Positions 18,683 through 25,960 of a DNA stretch of 51,134 nucleotides are shown here, piece by piece. Source of the stretch: Comamonadaceae bacterium. GTDB lineage: Bacteria > Pseudomonadota > Gammaproteobacteria > Burkholderiales > Burkholderiaceae_C. The notes beneath the pieces were generated by a model that was not told the DNA's origin, did not search any database, and saw nothing but the letters and a program-made list of their open reading frames with translations. The stretch's first letter is position 1. The number at the start of each line of letters is the position of its first letter. The translations under genes were made by a program, and so were the position numbers. The stretch is from positions 1 to 51,134 of the forward strand of contig CANFLU010000020.1 of assembly GCA_947447975.1 (NCBI GenBank). The letters run 5' to 3'.

Positions 18683-19737
18683 CTCAGTAAATCCTGCGCC
18701 TGGCCCGCAGGTGCGGCCACGCCGAGATGCCGATAGGCTGCCAGCGTAGCAATGCGACCGCGCGGCGTGCGTTGCAGATAGCCTTGCTGAATGAGGTAGG
18801 GCTCGATCACGTCTTCAATGGTCTCACGCTCCTCGCCAATGCTGGCGGCGATATTGTCCAAGCCGACCGGCCCGCCGTCAAAGCGGTGAATCACTGCTTC
18901 GAGTAGTTTGCGGTCCATGAGGTCAAAGCCTTGCGGGTCCACGTCCAACATCTTGAGCGCTAGATTGGCGATGTCCAGGGTGATCGTGCCCACGCCCTTG
19001 ACGTCGGCGTAATCGCGTACCCGGCGCAGCAAGCGGTTGGCAATACGCGGGGTGCCGCGTGAACGGCGTGCGATTTCAAAGCCACCTTCCTCTGCCATGG
19101 GCACGTGGAGCAGGCCCGCACTGCGGGTGACGATGCGCTGCAATTCCTCCGCCGTATAAAACTCCAGCCGCGCCACGATGCCAAAGCGGTCGCGCAGCGG
19201 GTTGGTCAGCATGCCCGCGCGCGTGGTCGCGCCCACTAAGGTAAAGGGCTGCAAATCAAGCTTGATGGAACGCGCCGCCGGGCCTTCGCCGATCATGATG
19301 TCGATTTTGTAATCCTCTAGCGCAGGGTAGAGGATTTCTTCTACCACCGGGCTTAAGCGGTGTATTTCATCGATAAAGAGTACGTCGTTTTTTTCCAGAT
19401 TGGTCAACAGCGCGGCCAGGTCTTTGGGCTTTTCCAGTACCGGCCCGCTGGTTTGGCGCAGATTGACACCTAATTCGTGGGCGATGATGTGGCTTAGCGT
19501 GGTCTTGCCCAGGCCTGGCGGGCCGAACAGCAGCACATGGTCTAGCGCCTCGTCGCGCTTGCGTGCCGCGCCGATAAAGATCTCCAACTGCTCGCGCACC
19601 TTGGCCTGGCCCACATAGTCGTCCAGCAGTTTGGGACGCAGCGCGCGCTCAATGGCCTCTTCCGGGCCGGACAGCGGCGCTGCGGACACCATGCGGGGCG
19701 CCGGTGCGGGGGAAAAATCGTCGGTTTGTATGCTCAA
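18679..19737 (-). CDS. ruvB: Holliday junction branch migration ATPase RuvB
   Basis: A 352-residue AAA+ motor that drives branch migration with RuvA. Walker A is GPPGLGKT (72-79), Walker B is FIDEIH (121-126), and the [18 protein letters not shown] segment carries sensor 1 and the arginine finger. A C-terminal winged helix includes [29 protein letters not shown]. ruvA and ruvC are not adjacent. It is convergent with, and overlaps by 4 bp, the sterol desaturase gene. Confidence 0.97.
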   Translation of the reverse strand: MSIQTDDFSPAPAPRMVSAAPLSGPEEAIERALRPKLLDDYVGQAKVREQLEIFIGAARKRDEALDHVLLFGPPGLGKTTLSHIIAHELGVNLRQTSGPVLEKPKDLAALLTNLEKNDVLFIDEIHRLSPVVEEILYPALEDYKIDIMIGEGPAARSIKLDLQPFTLVGATTRAGMLTNPLRDRFGIVARLEFYTAEELQRIVTRSAGLLHVPMAEEGGFEIARRSRGTPRIANRLLRRVRDYADVKGVGTITLDIANLALKMLDVDPQGFDLMDRKLLEAVIHRFDGGPVGLDNIAASIGEERETIEDVIEPYLIQQGYLQRTPRGRIATLAAYRHLGVAAPAGQAQDLLS

Positions 19738-19917
19738 TGCCGTATCTCGCTAAATGCGCTGCCGTTTTGCAGTCTGGCTGCTTAGGCCCACCAAGTGGCC
19801 GATGGGGCCTGGCGGGCCTGTTGCCCTTGCATTGTCCCTCAGGACGGATAGAAAAAAGATGTCCTTGGCGGGGCTAAACCGCTAAAATCACCGCACCTCC
19901 GCGCGGAATCCGGCCGC

Positions 19918-20706
19918 GTGGGTCGACTAGCAGCGCACCGGTTTACCCCCATTTTTGTGCCAACTTCCCATCGCTCCGCACTGCCGCAACATATTGCCAT
20001 CATTATGGATGGCAACCGCCGCTGGGCGAGTGCGCGTGGTTTACCCAAAGCCGCCGGACATACCGTAGGCGCGCGCAAAGTGCGTGCGCTGGTGCAGGCC
20101 TGTGCCGAGCGTGGCATCCGTCACCTGACGCTTTTTGCCTTTAGTACTGAAAACTGGCGCCGCCCGATGGAAGAGGTGGGCACGCTCATGGGTTTGCTCA
20201 AGCTCTACCTGCAAAAGGAAATCGGCGACCTGCGCGCCCAAGGCGTACGCTTGCGGGTGATTGGCGATATATCCAAATTTGACGCGCGGGTACAGGCGCT
20301 GATTGCCGATGCGCAGGAACTGACGGCGCACAACAGCACGATCACGCTGACATTGGCCTTAAATTACGGCGGGCGCTGGGACATTTTGCAGGCCTTTAAA
20401 GCCTGGCAGCTGGCCAATCCACAGGCCCACGCCGATGCCATCAACGATGCAGCCCTCGCGCCCTATTTGCAAATGGCCGACGCGCCCGAACCGGACCTGA
20501 TGATTCGCACCGGTGGTGAATCGCGCATGAGTAATTTCTTGCTCTGGCAAATGGCCTACACCGAGCTTTACTTCACCGACTTACTCTGGCCCGAATTCAC
20601 CCCGGAGGCGCTGGACCAGGCCATTATTTGGTTCGGCCAGCGCGACCGCCGTTTTGGCGGTGAAAGCACGCTGACGTCTCCCCTGGAAGGCCAGGCCAGC
20701 GCCTGA
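19918..20706 (+). CDS. uppS: Isoprenyl transferase (UppS family)
   Basis: About 262 residues. It is a cis-prenyltransferase, and the family makes undecaprenyl diphosphate for peptidoglycan. Signature segments are HIAIIMDGNRRWASARG, LTLFAFSTENWRRP, ALNYGGRWDI and MIRTGGESRMSNFLLWQ. The first motif reads DGNRRW rather than the DGNGRW I expect in the essential proteobacterial copy. No cdsA, frr or dxr genes are adjacent, so it may be a paralogue. The start is set at a GTG (19918) with a weak ribosome site and is uncertain. Confidence 0.85.
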   Translation: MGRLAAHRFTPIFVPTSHRSALPQHIAIIMDGNRRWASARGLPKAAGHTVGARKVRALVQACAERGIRHLTLFAFSTENWRRPMEEVGTLMGLLKLYLQKEIGDLRAQGVRLRVIGDISKFDARVQALIADAQELTAHNSTITLTLALNYGGRWDILQAFKAWQLANPQAHADAINDAALAPYLQMADAPEPDLMIRTGGESRMSNFLLWQMAYTELYFTDLLWPEFTPEALDQAIIWFGQRDRRFGGESTLTSPLEGQASA

Positions 20707-20781
20707 TCCGTTCCTGGATTTCCGGCTGTCACAGCCGCGCCCTACACTTGGGCCATCCCGTATTTTGCAAGGAGCCATTCC

Positions 20782-21381
20782 ATGGAAGCACATGAAGCAT
20801 CTGAACTGATCGAGGGTGACGATGATCACACTTCGGGTGAAAGCAACCGCCAGAAAAACCGCACGGCCCTCACGATTTCTATATTTGCCATGGTGCTGGC
20901 GATAACCAGCCTGGGCGGCTCCAATGCGGGCAAGGACATTACGCAGGAAAACATTCTGGCTGCCAATGCCTACGCGTTTTACCAGGCGAAGTCCATTCGC
21001 CAAACGACGCTCAAAGTGGCGGCGGCCGATATGGAACTGCAATTGCTGCGCGAGCCAGCGATGAACGCTGCGGCCAAGGAAGCGACGCAAAAGAAAATAG
21101 AGGACTACAAAAAAACCATAGACCGCTACGAGTCTGAGCCCGACACCAAAGAGGGCAAGAAAGAGCTGATGGTGCGGGCCAAGGAGCATGAAGCCATTCG
21201 CGACCATGCGATTCGCCAGGACCCCTGGTTTGACTATGCCGAAGGTGCTTTGCAAATTGCCATCGTGCTGCTATCGGTCTCCATCATCGGCTCCATACCG
21301 GCTTTGTATTTCGCCGGTTCGGCCTTGGGGCTCTTGGGTGCTTTATCCGCGCTGAACGGTTTTTTCTTGTTCTACGGTTAA
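20782..21381 (+). CDS. DUF4337-domain membrane protein
   Basis: A 199-residue protein. A polar acidic N-terminus is followed by one transmembrane segment (TALTISIFAMVLAITSLGG, ~29-47). A long charged helical region with the AANAYAFYQAKSIRQT motif comes next, and the C-terminus has two hydrophobic helices (~158-198). This arrangement is that of the DUF4337 family, whose function is unknown. The charged middle is likely coiled-coil. An AAGGAG Shine-Dalgarno precedes the ATG. The stop overlaps the convergent iron permease gene by 4 bp. Confidence 0.85.
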   Translation: MEAHEASELIEGDDDHTSGESNRQKNRTALTISIFAMVLAITSLGGSNAGKDITQENILAANAYAFYQAKSIRQTTLKVAAADMELQLLREPAMNAAAKEATQKKIEDYKKTIDRYESEPDTKEGKKELMVRAKEHEAIRDHAIRQDPWFDYAEGALQIAIVLLSVSIIGSIPALYFAGSALGLLGALSALNGFFLFYG

Positions 21382-22217
21382 GCGCCGGGCAAGCCTGGTC
21401 GGCCCAGTGGCGACAAGCCGGCCTGTACACGGCGGCTTGCCAGCCAGATAAAGGCGATTGCGACCACGTAAAAGCCCAGCTGCAAAGCGCTGGGGCTGGC
21501 GTCATAGCCCACCAAGGCATGCAACAACATACCTGGCGCTGAGTCCTCAGCGAGCGTGGCCGAGGTATCCCACAATACCTCGCTACCCACGCCCACCCAG
21601 TCGGCCTGCGTGAGCACTTTGGCCAATTGACTGGCCAGGCTGCCCGCCAGCAACAACAAAAATGCATTGCTTACTGCAAACACATATTGCACTTTGATGC
21701 GCGTCAGACCCAGGTAGATCAGCAAACCCATGCCCAGCCCGCTGAGCAGGCCCACGCCAGCACCGGCCAGCAAAGCTTGCCAGCCACTTTGCGCGCTGGC
21801 CGCAACGCCGCCGATAAACAAAACGGTTTCCGCGCCTTCGCGCAGCACACACAGGCCCACCGCGATCGCAATCGCCCACAGGGCTTGGCCTTGTTCGTGG
21901 GCCTGGCTACCCACGTGCTTGGCTTGTTGCACCATCTCGCGGGCGTGGGTGGAAATCCAGATGCAATGCCAGGCCAGCATGGCAAGCGCCATCGACAGGA
22001 ATAGCGCGTTCAACACGTCCTGGCCGGCGCCGCCAGCCATGTCGCTGAGCTGCTCCATGCTCGCCGCCAGCAGCAGCGAGCCAAGCAGGCCACCGGCGAC
22101 ACCGGTCACTATCCAGCGCGTGCGACCCGCTAGACCACGCGTGGCCGCGGCAACGATGCCGATAAACAGCGCCGCCTCCAGCGTTTCGCGAAACACAATC
22201 AATGCACTGGCAAACAT
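21378..22217 (-). CDS. ftrC: FTR1-family iron permease (FtrC/EfeU-like)
   Basis: A 279-residue inner-membrane permease with seven hydrophobic segments. Both REXXE iron-binding motifs are intact: RETLE at residues 10-14 in helix 1 and REGAE at 126-130 in helix 4. In characterised FTR1/EfeU/FtrC systems these carry ferric iron after ferrous oxidation. A GGGAGAGG ribosome site lies just before the ATG. The start is 24 bp after the cupredoxin stop, and the pair shares a Fur-boxed promoter. The P19-type protein and ferredoxin partner of full FtrABCD loci are absent. Confidence 0.9.
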   Translation of the reverse strand: MFASALIVFRETLEAALFIGIVAAATRGLAGRTRWIVTGVAGGLLGSLLLAASMEQLSDMAGGAGQDVLNALFLSMALAMLAWHCIWISTHAREMVQQAKHVGSQAHEQGQALWAIAIAVGLCVLREGAETVLFIGGVAASAQSGWQALLAGAGVGLLSGLGMGLLIYLGLTRIKVQYVFAVSNAFLLLLAGSLASQLAKVLTQADWVGVGSEVLWDTSATLAEDSAPGMLLHALVGYDASPSALQLGFYVVAIAFIWLASRRVQAGLSPLGRPGLPGA

Positions 22218-22241
22218 AGACCTCTCCCGATGGGTGTGGAT

Positions 22242-22586
22242 TTACTCAATGACCAGCGTGCCTTTGGCAGTGGATGGGTTGAACTCGCCAAAAAACTCGT
22301 AGCGCCCCGGCTTGAGCGGGCCGACCAGGATGGTGGCTTTTGCGCCACCGGGGATGATTTTTTCGCGCTTGAGGGAATGGCTTTCAAATTCTTCGGGCGT
22401 GCTGTCCTGGTTGTGCACCAGGATGCGCAGTTTTTGCGCTGCGGGAGCTTTGATTTCGGTGGGCTGGAACTGGTGGTTTTTTATGACCAGTTGTAGTTCG
22501 GTATCGGCCGCCAAGACGGGGACGGCCCCAACCGCGGACCACAGCGTCAGGCCAACAAGCAGCAGGTTTTTCAAGGTTTTCATCAT
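22242..22586 (-). CDS. ftrB: Periplasmic cupredoxin-domain iron-uptake protein (FtrB-like)
   Basis: About 114 residues. A Sec signal peptide (MMKTLKNLLLVGLTLW...VLA) precedes a small cupredoxin domain ELQLVIKNHQF...GTLVIE. The mature part has no cysteine, so a classic type-1 copper centre is not expected; H in FESHSL may bind metal, as in EfeO/FtrB-type cupredoxins. It is likely to bind or oxidise iron for the adjacent permease. The start is uncertain: ATG at 22586, or an ATG four codons upstream (22598). A Fur-box promoter lies directly upstream. Confidence 0.82.
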   Translation of the reverse strand: MMKTLKNLLLVGLTLWSAVGAVPVLAADTELQLVIKNHQFQPTEIKAPAAQKLRILVHNQDSTPEEFESHSLKREKIIPGGAKATILVGPLKPGRYEFFGEFNPSTAKGTLVIE

Positions 22587-22617
22587 GGGACTTGCCATAC
22601 AGGTTAAGGGTGCGAAC

Positions 22618-22647
22618 AGTGTAAACGAGAATTATTCGCATTTGCAA
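22618..22647 (-). promoter_or_regulatory. Fur-box promoter of the ftrBC pair
   Basis: Read on the minus strand, TTGCAA (22647-22642) and TACACT (22623-22618) are spaced by 18 bp, as a sigma-70 promoter. The spacer holds TGCGAAT-A-ATTCTCG (22640-22626), an inverted repeat matching 11 of 14 positions of the 7-1-7 Fur consensus TGATAAT-N-ATTATCA. Fur with iron would block this promoter, as expected for an iron uptake operon. Confidence 0.75.
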
Positions 22648-22921
22648 GTAGACCAGTAAAAGCCTTAAGCACAGCAGGGTAGTCCCGCCATGGCCCGTGA
22701 GATGTATCAGCCAAATAGGGAGGGTTGGTGGGCTAGGCAGTGCCCTCACCTGCTCCGATCGCCCCCCAGGTTCTGCCTGCTGTGGAGGTTTGTGGCGCTG
22801 CGGTTCCTCCCGCCGTGGGGAGCTGTAGGCAGCTATGCGGAGCGCCTAGCCACGCCGCCGCCAGGCCTGTGTGGACGGTGTTGGGCGCGGGCCTGCGACC
22901 ACGCAAAGGCTGGAGCCGTGC
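22648..22921. other. Intergenic stretch without recognised genes
   Basis: This lies between the Fur-box promoter and the 3' end of the aldehyde dehydrogenase gene. Short open frames exist on the plus strand, but they are compositionally unlike proteins. No P19-type or ferredoxin remnant that would complete an FtrABCD locus was recognised, and there is no clear terminator. Confidence 0.5.
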
Positions 22922-24361
22922 TTAGACCCACTTAAAGCTGGCGCGCAACACTTTGCTCAGCCAGGCCGGCACCGGGCCTGCACGCAGCAAGGTGGCAGCC
23001 ATGGAAAACTGGGTGCGCACTACCGCTTTTTCATGGCTAAAGGCCTTAAAGCCGTACACGCCATGGGCATTGCCTAGGCCCGAATTGCCGATGCCACCAA
23101 AGGGCAAATTGCCGTGCAGGAAGTGAATCATGGCGTGGTTGATGCAGGCGCCACCCGATTGGGTTTGGGCCAGCACCTGCGCTATGGTCGCTTCGTTTTG
23201 GCTGTACAGGTACAAGGCCAGCGGCTTGGGCCCCGCGTTGACCTGTGCAATCACTTGCTGGATGTCGGTAAAGGTGATGATGGGCAGCAAAGGCCCGAAT
23301 ACCTCTTCTTCCAAAATCCGCGCCCCGGCCCCGATGTTGTGTAGCAAAGTGGGCTGCACATAGCACTGCGCCTCGTCCACCGCACCACCTGCCAGCACCG
23401 TAGCACCATGCGCTTTGGCGTCATCGAGCAGTGCTTTGATACGCGCCGTGTGCCGCGGATTGACGATGCGGGTGTAATGTTTGCTCGCTTGCTGCGCTGG
23501 CGCGTCTGCGCCGTAGGCCTTGCTCAGTTCTGCCTTGCAGCACGCCAGCCAGCGTTCTTTCACGCTTTCGTGGACAAACACATAGTCTGGCGCGATACAG
23601 GTTTGACCGGCGTTGGAAAATTTGCCAAACATCACGCTGGTGGCGGCCAATGCCAGATCTGCGCCGGCATCAACAATCGTCGGGCTTTTGCCGCCCAGCT
23701 CCAGGGTCACACTGGCCAGATGCTTGGCGGCTGCGCCCATCACATACTTGCCCACCGCGGGGCTACCGGTAAAGAAAATATGGTCAAAAGGCATATCCAG
23801 CAAGGCCTTAGACACATCGGCGTCGCCCTGAAAAATCGCGACCTCATCGGGCGCAAACAATTCACCTATCAACTGGCTGATCATGCCCGACAGATGCGGC
23901 GTCAGCTCCGAAGGCTTGATGATGACGGTATTACCCGCTGCCAGGGCGGACACCAGCGGCCCCAGGGTCAGGTTCAGCGGGTAATTGAAGGGGCCGATGA
24001 TCAGGCAGCGCCCCTTGGGTGCGAATTGCACCTCGCTACGGGTACCCCCGGTCATCAGGGTGGGCCATACGCGCTTGGGTCGCATCCATTTTTTTAGGTT
24101 ACGGATGGCGTCATTGGCTTCCACGCAAATCGGCAGAATCTCGCCGATGTCCACCTCCGCCGCTGGTTTGCCTAGATCAGCAGCGGCCAATCGGTACCAC
24201 TCTTCGCGCCGCGCTAGCACGGCATCGCGCAGCTTGGTAATTTTGGCGATCCGCTCCTGTGCCGTCGAGCTGCGCAGTCGCAATGCGGTAGCGGCCTGGC
24301 TGGCAAACGCTTGCGACATTTGCGCTTGCGTCGCCAACGTGCGATGGGTCGTATCGAGCAT
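22922..24361 (-). CDS. Aldehyde dehydrogenase family protein (class 3 / coniferyl-aldehyde DH-like)
   Basis: A 479-residue NAD(P)-dependent aldehyde dehydrogenase. The catalytic Cys255 is in NAGQTCIAPDY and the general base Glu221 is in LELGGKSP. PFNYPLNLTLGPL and FTGSPAVGKYV belong to the cofactor site. The TCIAPDY variant and the absence of an extended N-terminus place it in the ALDH3/CalB-like subgroup, which acts on fatty or aromatic aldehydes. The natural substrate is not evident from context. It is transcribed alone on the minus strand, with a 172-bp upstream gap to the next (divergent) gene. Confidence 0.9.
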   Translation of the reverse strand: MLDTTHRTLATQAQMSQAFASQAATALRLRSSTAQERIAKITKLRDAVLARREEWYRLAAADLGKPAAEVDIGEILPICVEANDAIRNLKKWMRPKRVWPTLMTGGTRSEVQFAPKGRCLIIGPFNYPLNLTLGPLVSALAAGNTVIIKPSELTPHLSGMISQLIGELFAPDEVAIFQGDADVSKALLDMPFDHIFFTGSPAVGKYVMGAAAKHLASVTLELGGKSPTIVDAGADLALAATSVMFGKFSNAGQTCIAPDYVFVHESVKERWLACCKAELSKAYGADAPAQQASKHYTRIVNPRHTARIKALLDDAKAHGATVLAGGAVDEAQCYVQPTLLHNIGAGARILEEEVFGPLLPIITFTDIQQVIAQVNAGPKPLALYLYSQNEATIAQVLAQTQSGGACINHAMIHFLHGNLPFGGIGNSGLGNAHGVYGFKAFSHEKAVVRTQFSMAATLLRAGPVPAWLSKVLRASFKWV

Positions 24362-24533
24362 GGATTTCCTTCACGGATGGCTTGCGATCGCACATGACCC
24401 CAAAGCAGCGGGGTCTAGGACTAAGTGCAGCCCTGGCGCTGGGCTGCCTACCCATCATAAGCCTACCTGTGCCGCCTGTGGTCCTCCTTCGGGCCAGGCG
24501 CCCGTCCAAAGCCCGAATGCGTAAGATAAGCGC

Positions 24534-25187
24534 ATGACGCCGCTTGCTTTGAACTCCCTGGTGCCCCAGAACCTGCGCCTGCGCATCCAAGTAGCGCTGA
24601 GTGCGCTGCCGCTGGCCTGCATGTTGCTGGCGCTTGTCCCCAGCCTCTTTTTTGCCCAATGGCTGGAACAACTGGAGGGCATCCCCGTGCAGACGCGCTT
24701 GTTGGACCATCCAGCGGGCCGGATGTGGGTGGCAGCGTTCCTCACCGCATTGGTGCTGCAACTGCTGTGTGGCTATGTGCTGGGCTGGCTGCTGAACGCC
24801 TTGTGGGCGCGTTGGCTGTTGCGTTGGTCTGTTGAAAAAATTCGTGCGGTGTATTTGCATTCCCAAGTGCCAATGCCCTGGCTCAAACCGGCTGCCGCTG
24901 CCCTGACGGGCGGGCGGGTGGCTGTCATCGCGGTGGCCCGCTGGGAACGCGAGCGCAAGGCGGGCGCATTGCGGTATGTCCTGCGCAAAGGCCTCATCGG
25001 CTGGGGCCTGCCTTTGTATGTGTTTATGTACCTCGTGCAAACCCTTTTGCGCGGGGAGGCCTTGGAGCTGTTCGATGCCTTGCGCAGCGCTGTGTCGTGG
25101 TTCGGCTGCGGCGCGGTTTTCGGCGCCGTGATGTGGGCGGTCTCAGAGATGAACTATCGCAAACTCAAGGCCAGCTTGGGGCTATAG
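24534..25187 (+). CDS. Hypothetical integral membrane protein
   Basis: A 217-residue protein not recognised as a known family. Four hydrophobic segments are apparent at about 20-42, 63-90, 153-172 and 185-204, with a basic loop in the middle (GRVAVIAVARWERERK, ~128-142). There is no signal peptide, catalytic motif or cysteine pair. It is convergent with the ferredoxin-like gene and divergent from the aldehyde dehydrogenase. The coding composition resembles its neighbours, so it is likely genuine. Confidence 0.7.
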   Translation: MTPLALNSLVPQNLRLRIQVALSALPLACMLLALVPSLFFAQWLEQLEGIPVQTRLLDHPAGRMWVAAFLTALVLQLLCGYVLGWLLNALWARWLLRWSVEKIRAVYLHSQVPMPWLKPAAAALTGGRVAVIAVARWERERKAGALRYVLRKGLIGWGLPLYVFMYLVQTLLRGEALELFDALRSAVSWFGCGAVFGAVMWAVSEMNYRKLKASLGL

Positions 25188-25226
25188 CGCGCGGACGCTG
25201 GCCAAGGCCCCCAACAGCTTTGGCAG

Positions 25227-25946
25227 CTAGCCCTTGGCGGTCAGAAAGGCGTGCATATGAAAGCGCGCCTGGGCGTTTGAATATCGCAGTGGTGGCGCCA
25301 CCGGACAGGCGTTGCGCGCAAGGCAGCCGCCCGATAGGCATTGTTCATCCGCGTCATGGCGTACATGCTCGCGGCAGCGCTCCACGGCAAATTGCTGTCC
25401 GTCAAAGGCCTGTACCGGGCAGGCATGCAAGCAAGGCTGTTCGGTACAACGCAGGCAGGGACTGTCATCCGGCGCCATGGCGGCAGCGCTTGGACTGTAT
25501 GCGGCCCGCTCGCGCGCATCCACGGTGGGCAATGCCAGTGCAAATCGGTAGGCATGCCACAAGCCGTGCTGCGGGTGCATGCGCAGCATCAAGGGACTGG
25601 GAAACAAGGATTCGCAGCGGCTGGCCCATTGCTGAAACGGGTGGAAATGCGGGCGCAAAGGAGGCCCGTCAAAAGGGTAGAGCGCGAACCCCCCAAACTG
25701 CTGCGCCAATGCATCGCCAATCTGGCGGCTCCAGCGGTCCAGCGGATGGGGCAGGCCATCGTGCGCAATCGGTGAAGCTTGAAAAACCTCCCACATCGAG
25801 CTGCCCACATTGCCAGCCAGCCAAAGCACGGCGGCGTTGCTGCCATCGGGCAAGCTGATGGCTTCATGGGCCTCTGGATAAAAGCCGCCACGCAAGTGCA
25901 AACCGTGCACTTGTAAAGCAGCGCTCAATGCATTGCGTAGTGACAT
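25227..25946 (-). CDS. Two-cluster [4Fe-4S] ferredoxin-like protein
   Basis: A 239-residue protein. The first ~155 residues resemble no cofactor-binding domain I can name. The C-terminal part has eight cysteines in two groups: C164-x2-C167-x4-C172-x3-C176-P, then C191, C203-x4-C208-x5-C214-P. This matches a QueG-like double [4Fe-4S] arrangement. It is the last gene of the sarcosine oxidase/HyuA run on the minus strand, 14 bp after the HyuA-like stop. It could pass electrons to a partner in amine demethylation; the role is inferred only from position. Confidence 0.78.
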   Translation of the reverse strand: MSLRNALSAALQVHGLHLRGGFYPEAHEAISLPDGSNAAVLWLAGNVGSSMWEVFQASPIAHDGLPHPLDRWSRQIGDALAQQFGGFALYPFDGPPLRPHFHPFQQWASRCESLFPSPLMLRMHPQHGLWHAYRFALALPTVDARERAAYSPSAAAMAPDDSPCLRCTEQPCLHACPVQAFDGQQFAVERCREHVRHDADEQCLSGGCLARNACPVAPPLRYSNAQARFHMHAFLTAKG

Positions 25947-25960
25947 AAATCCGCGAGGCG

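Noticed and set aside
22690..22935. Small plus-strand frames between ftrB and the aldehyde dehydrogenase
   Set aside because: They are Arg/Pro/Cys-rich with no family resemblance; no remnant of ftrA or ftrD was seen.
25227..25946. Ferredoxin-like gene as the missing FtrD of the iron system
   Set aside because: It is 3 kb away, on the sox side, lacks transmembrane helices and has a QueG-like cysteine layout.
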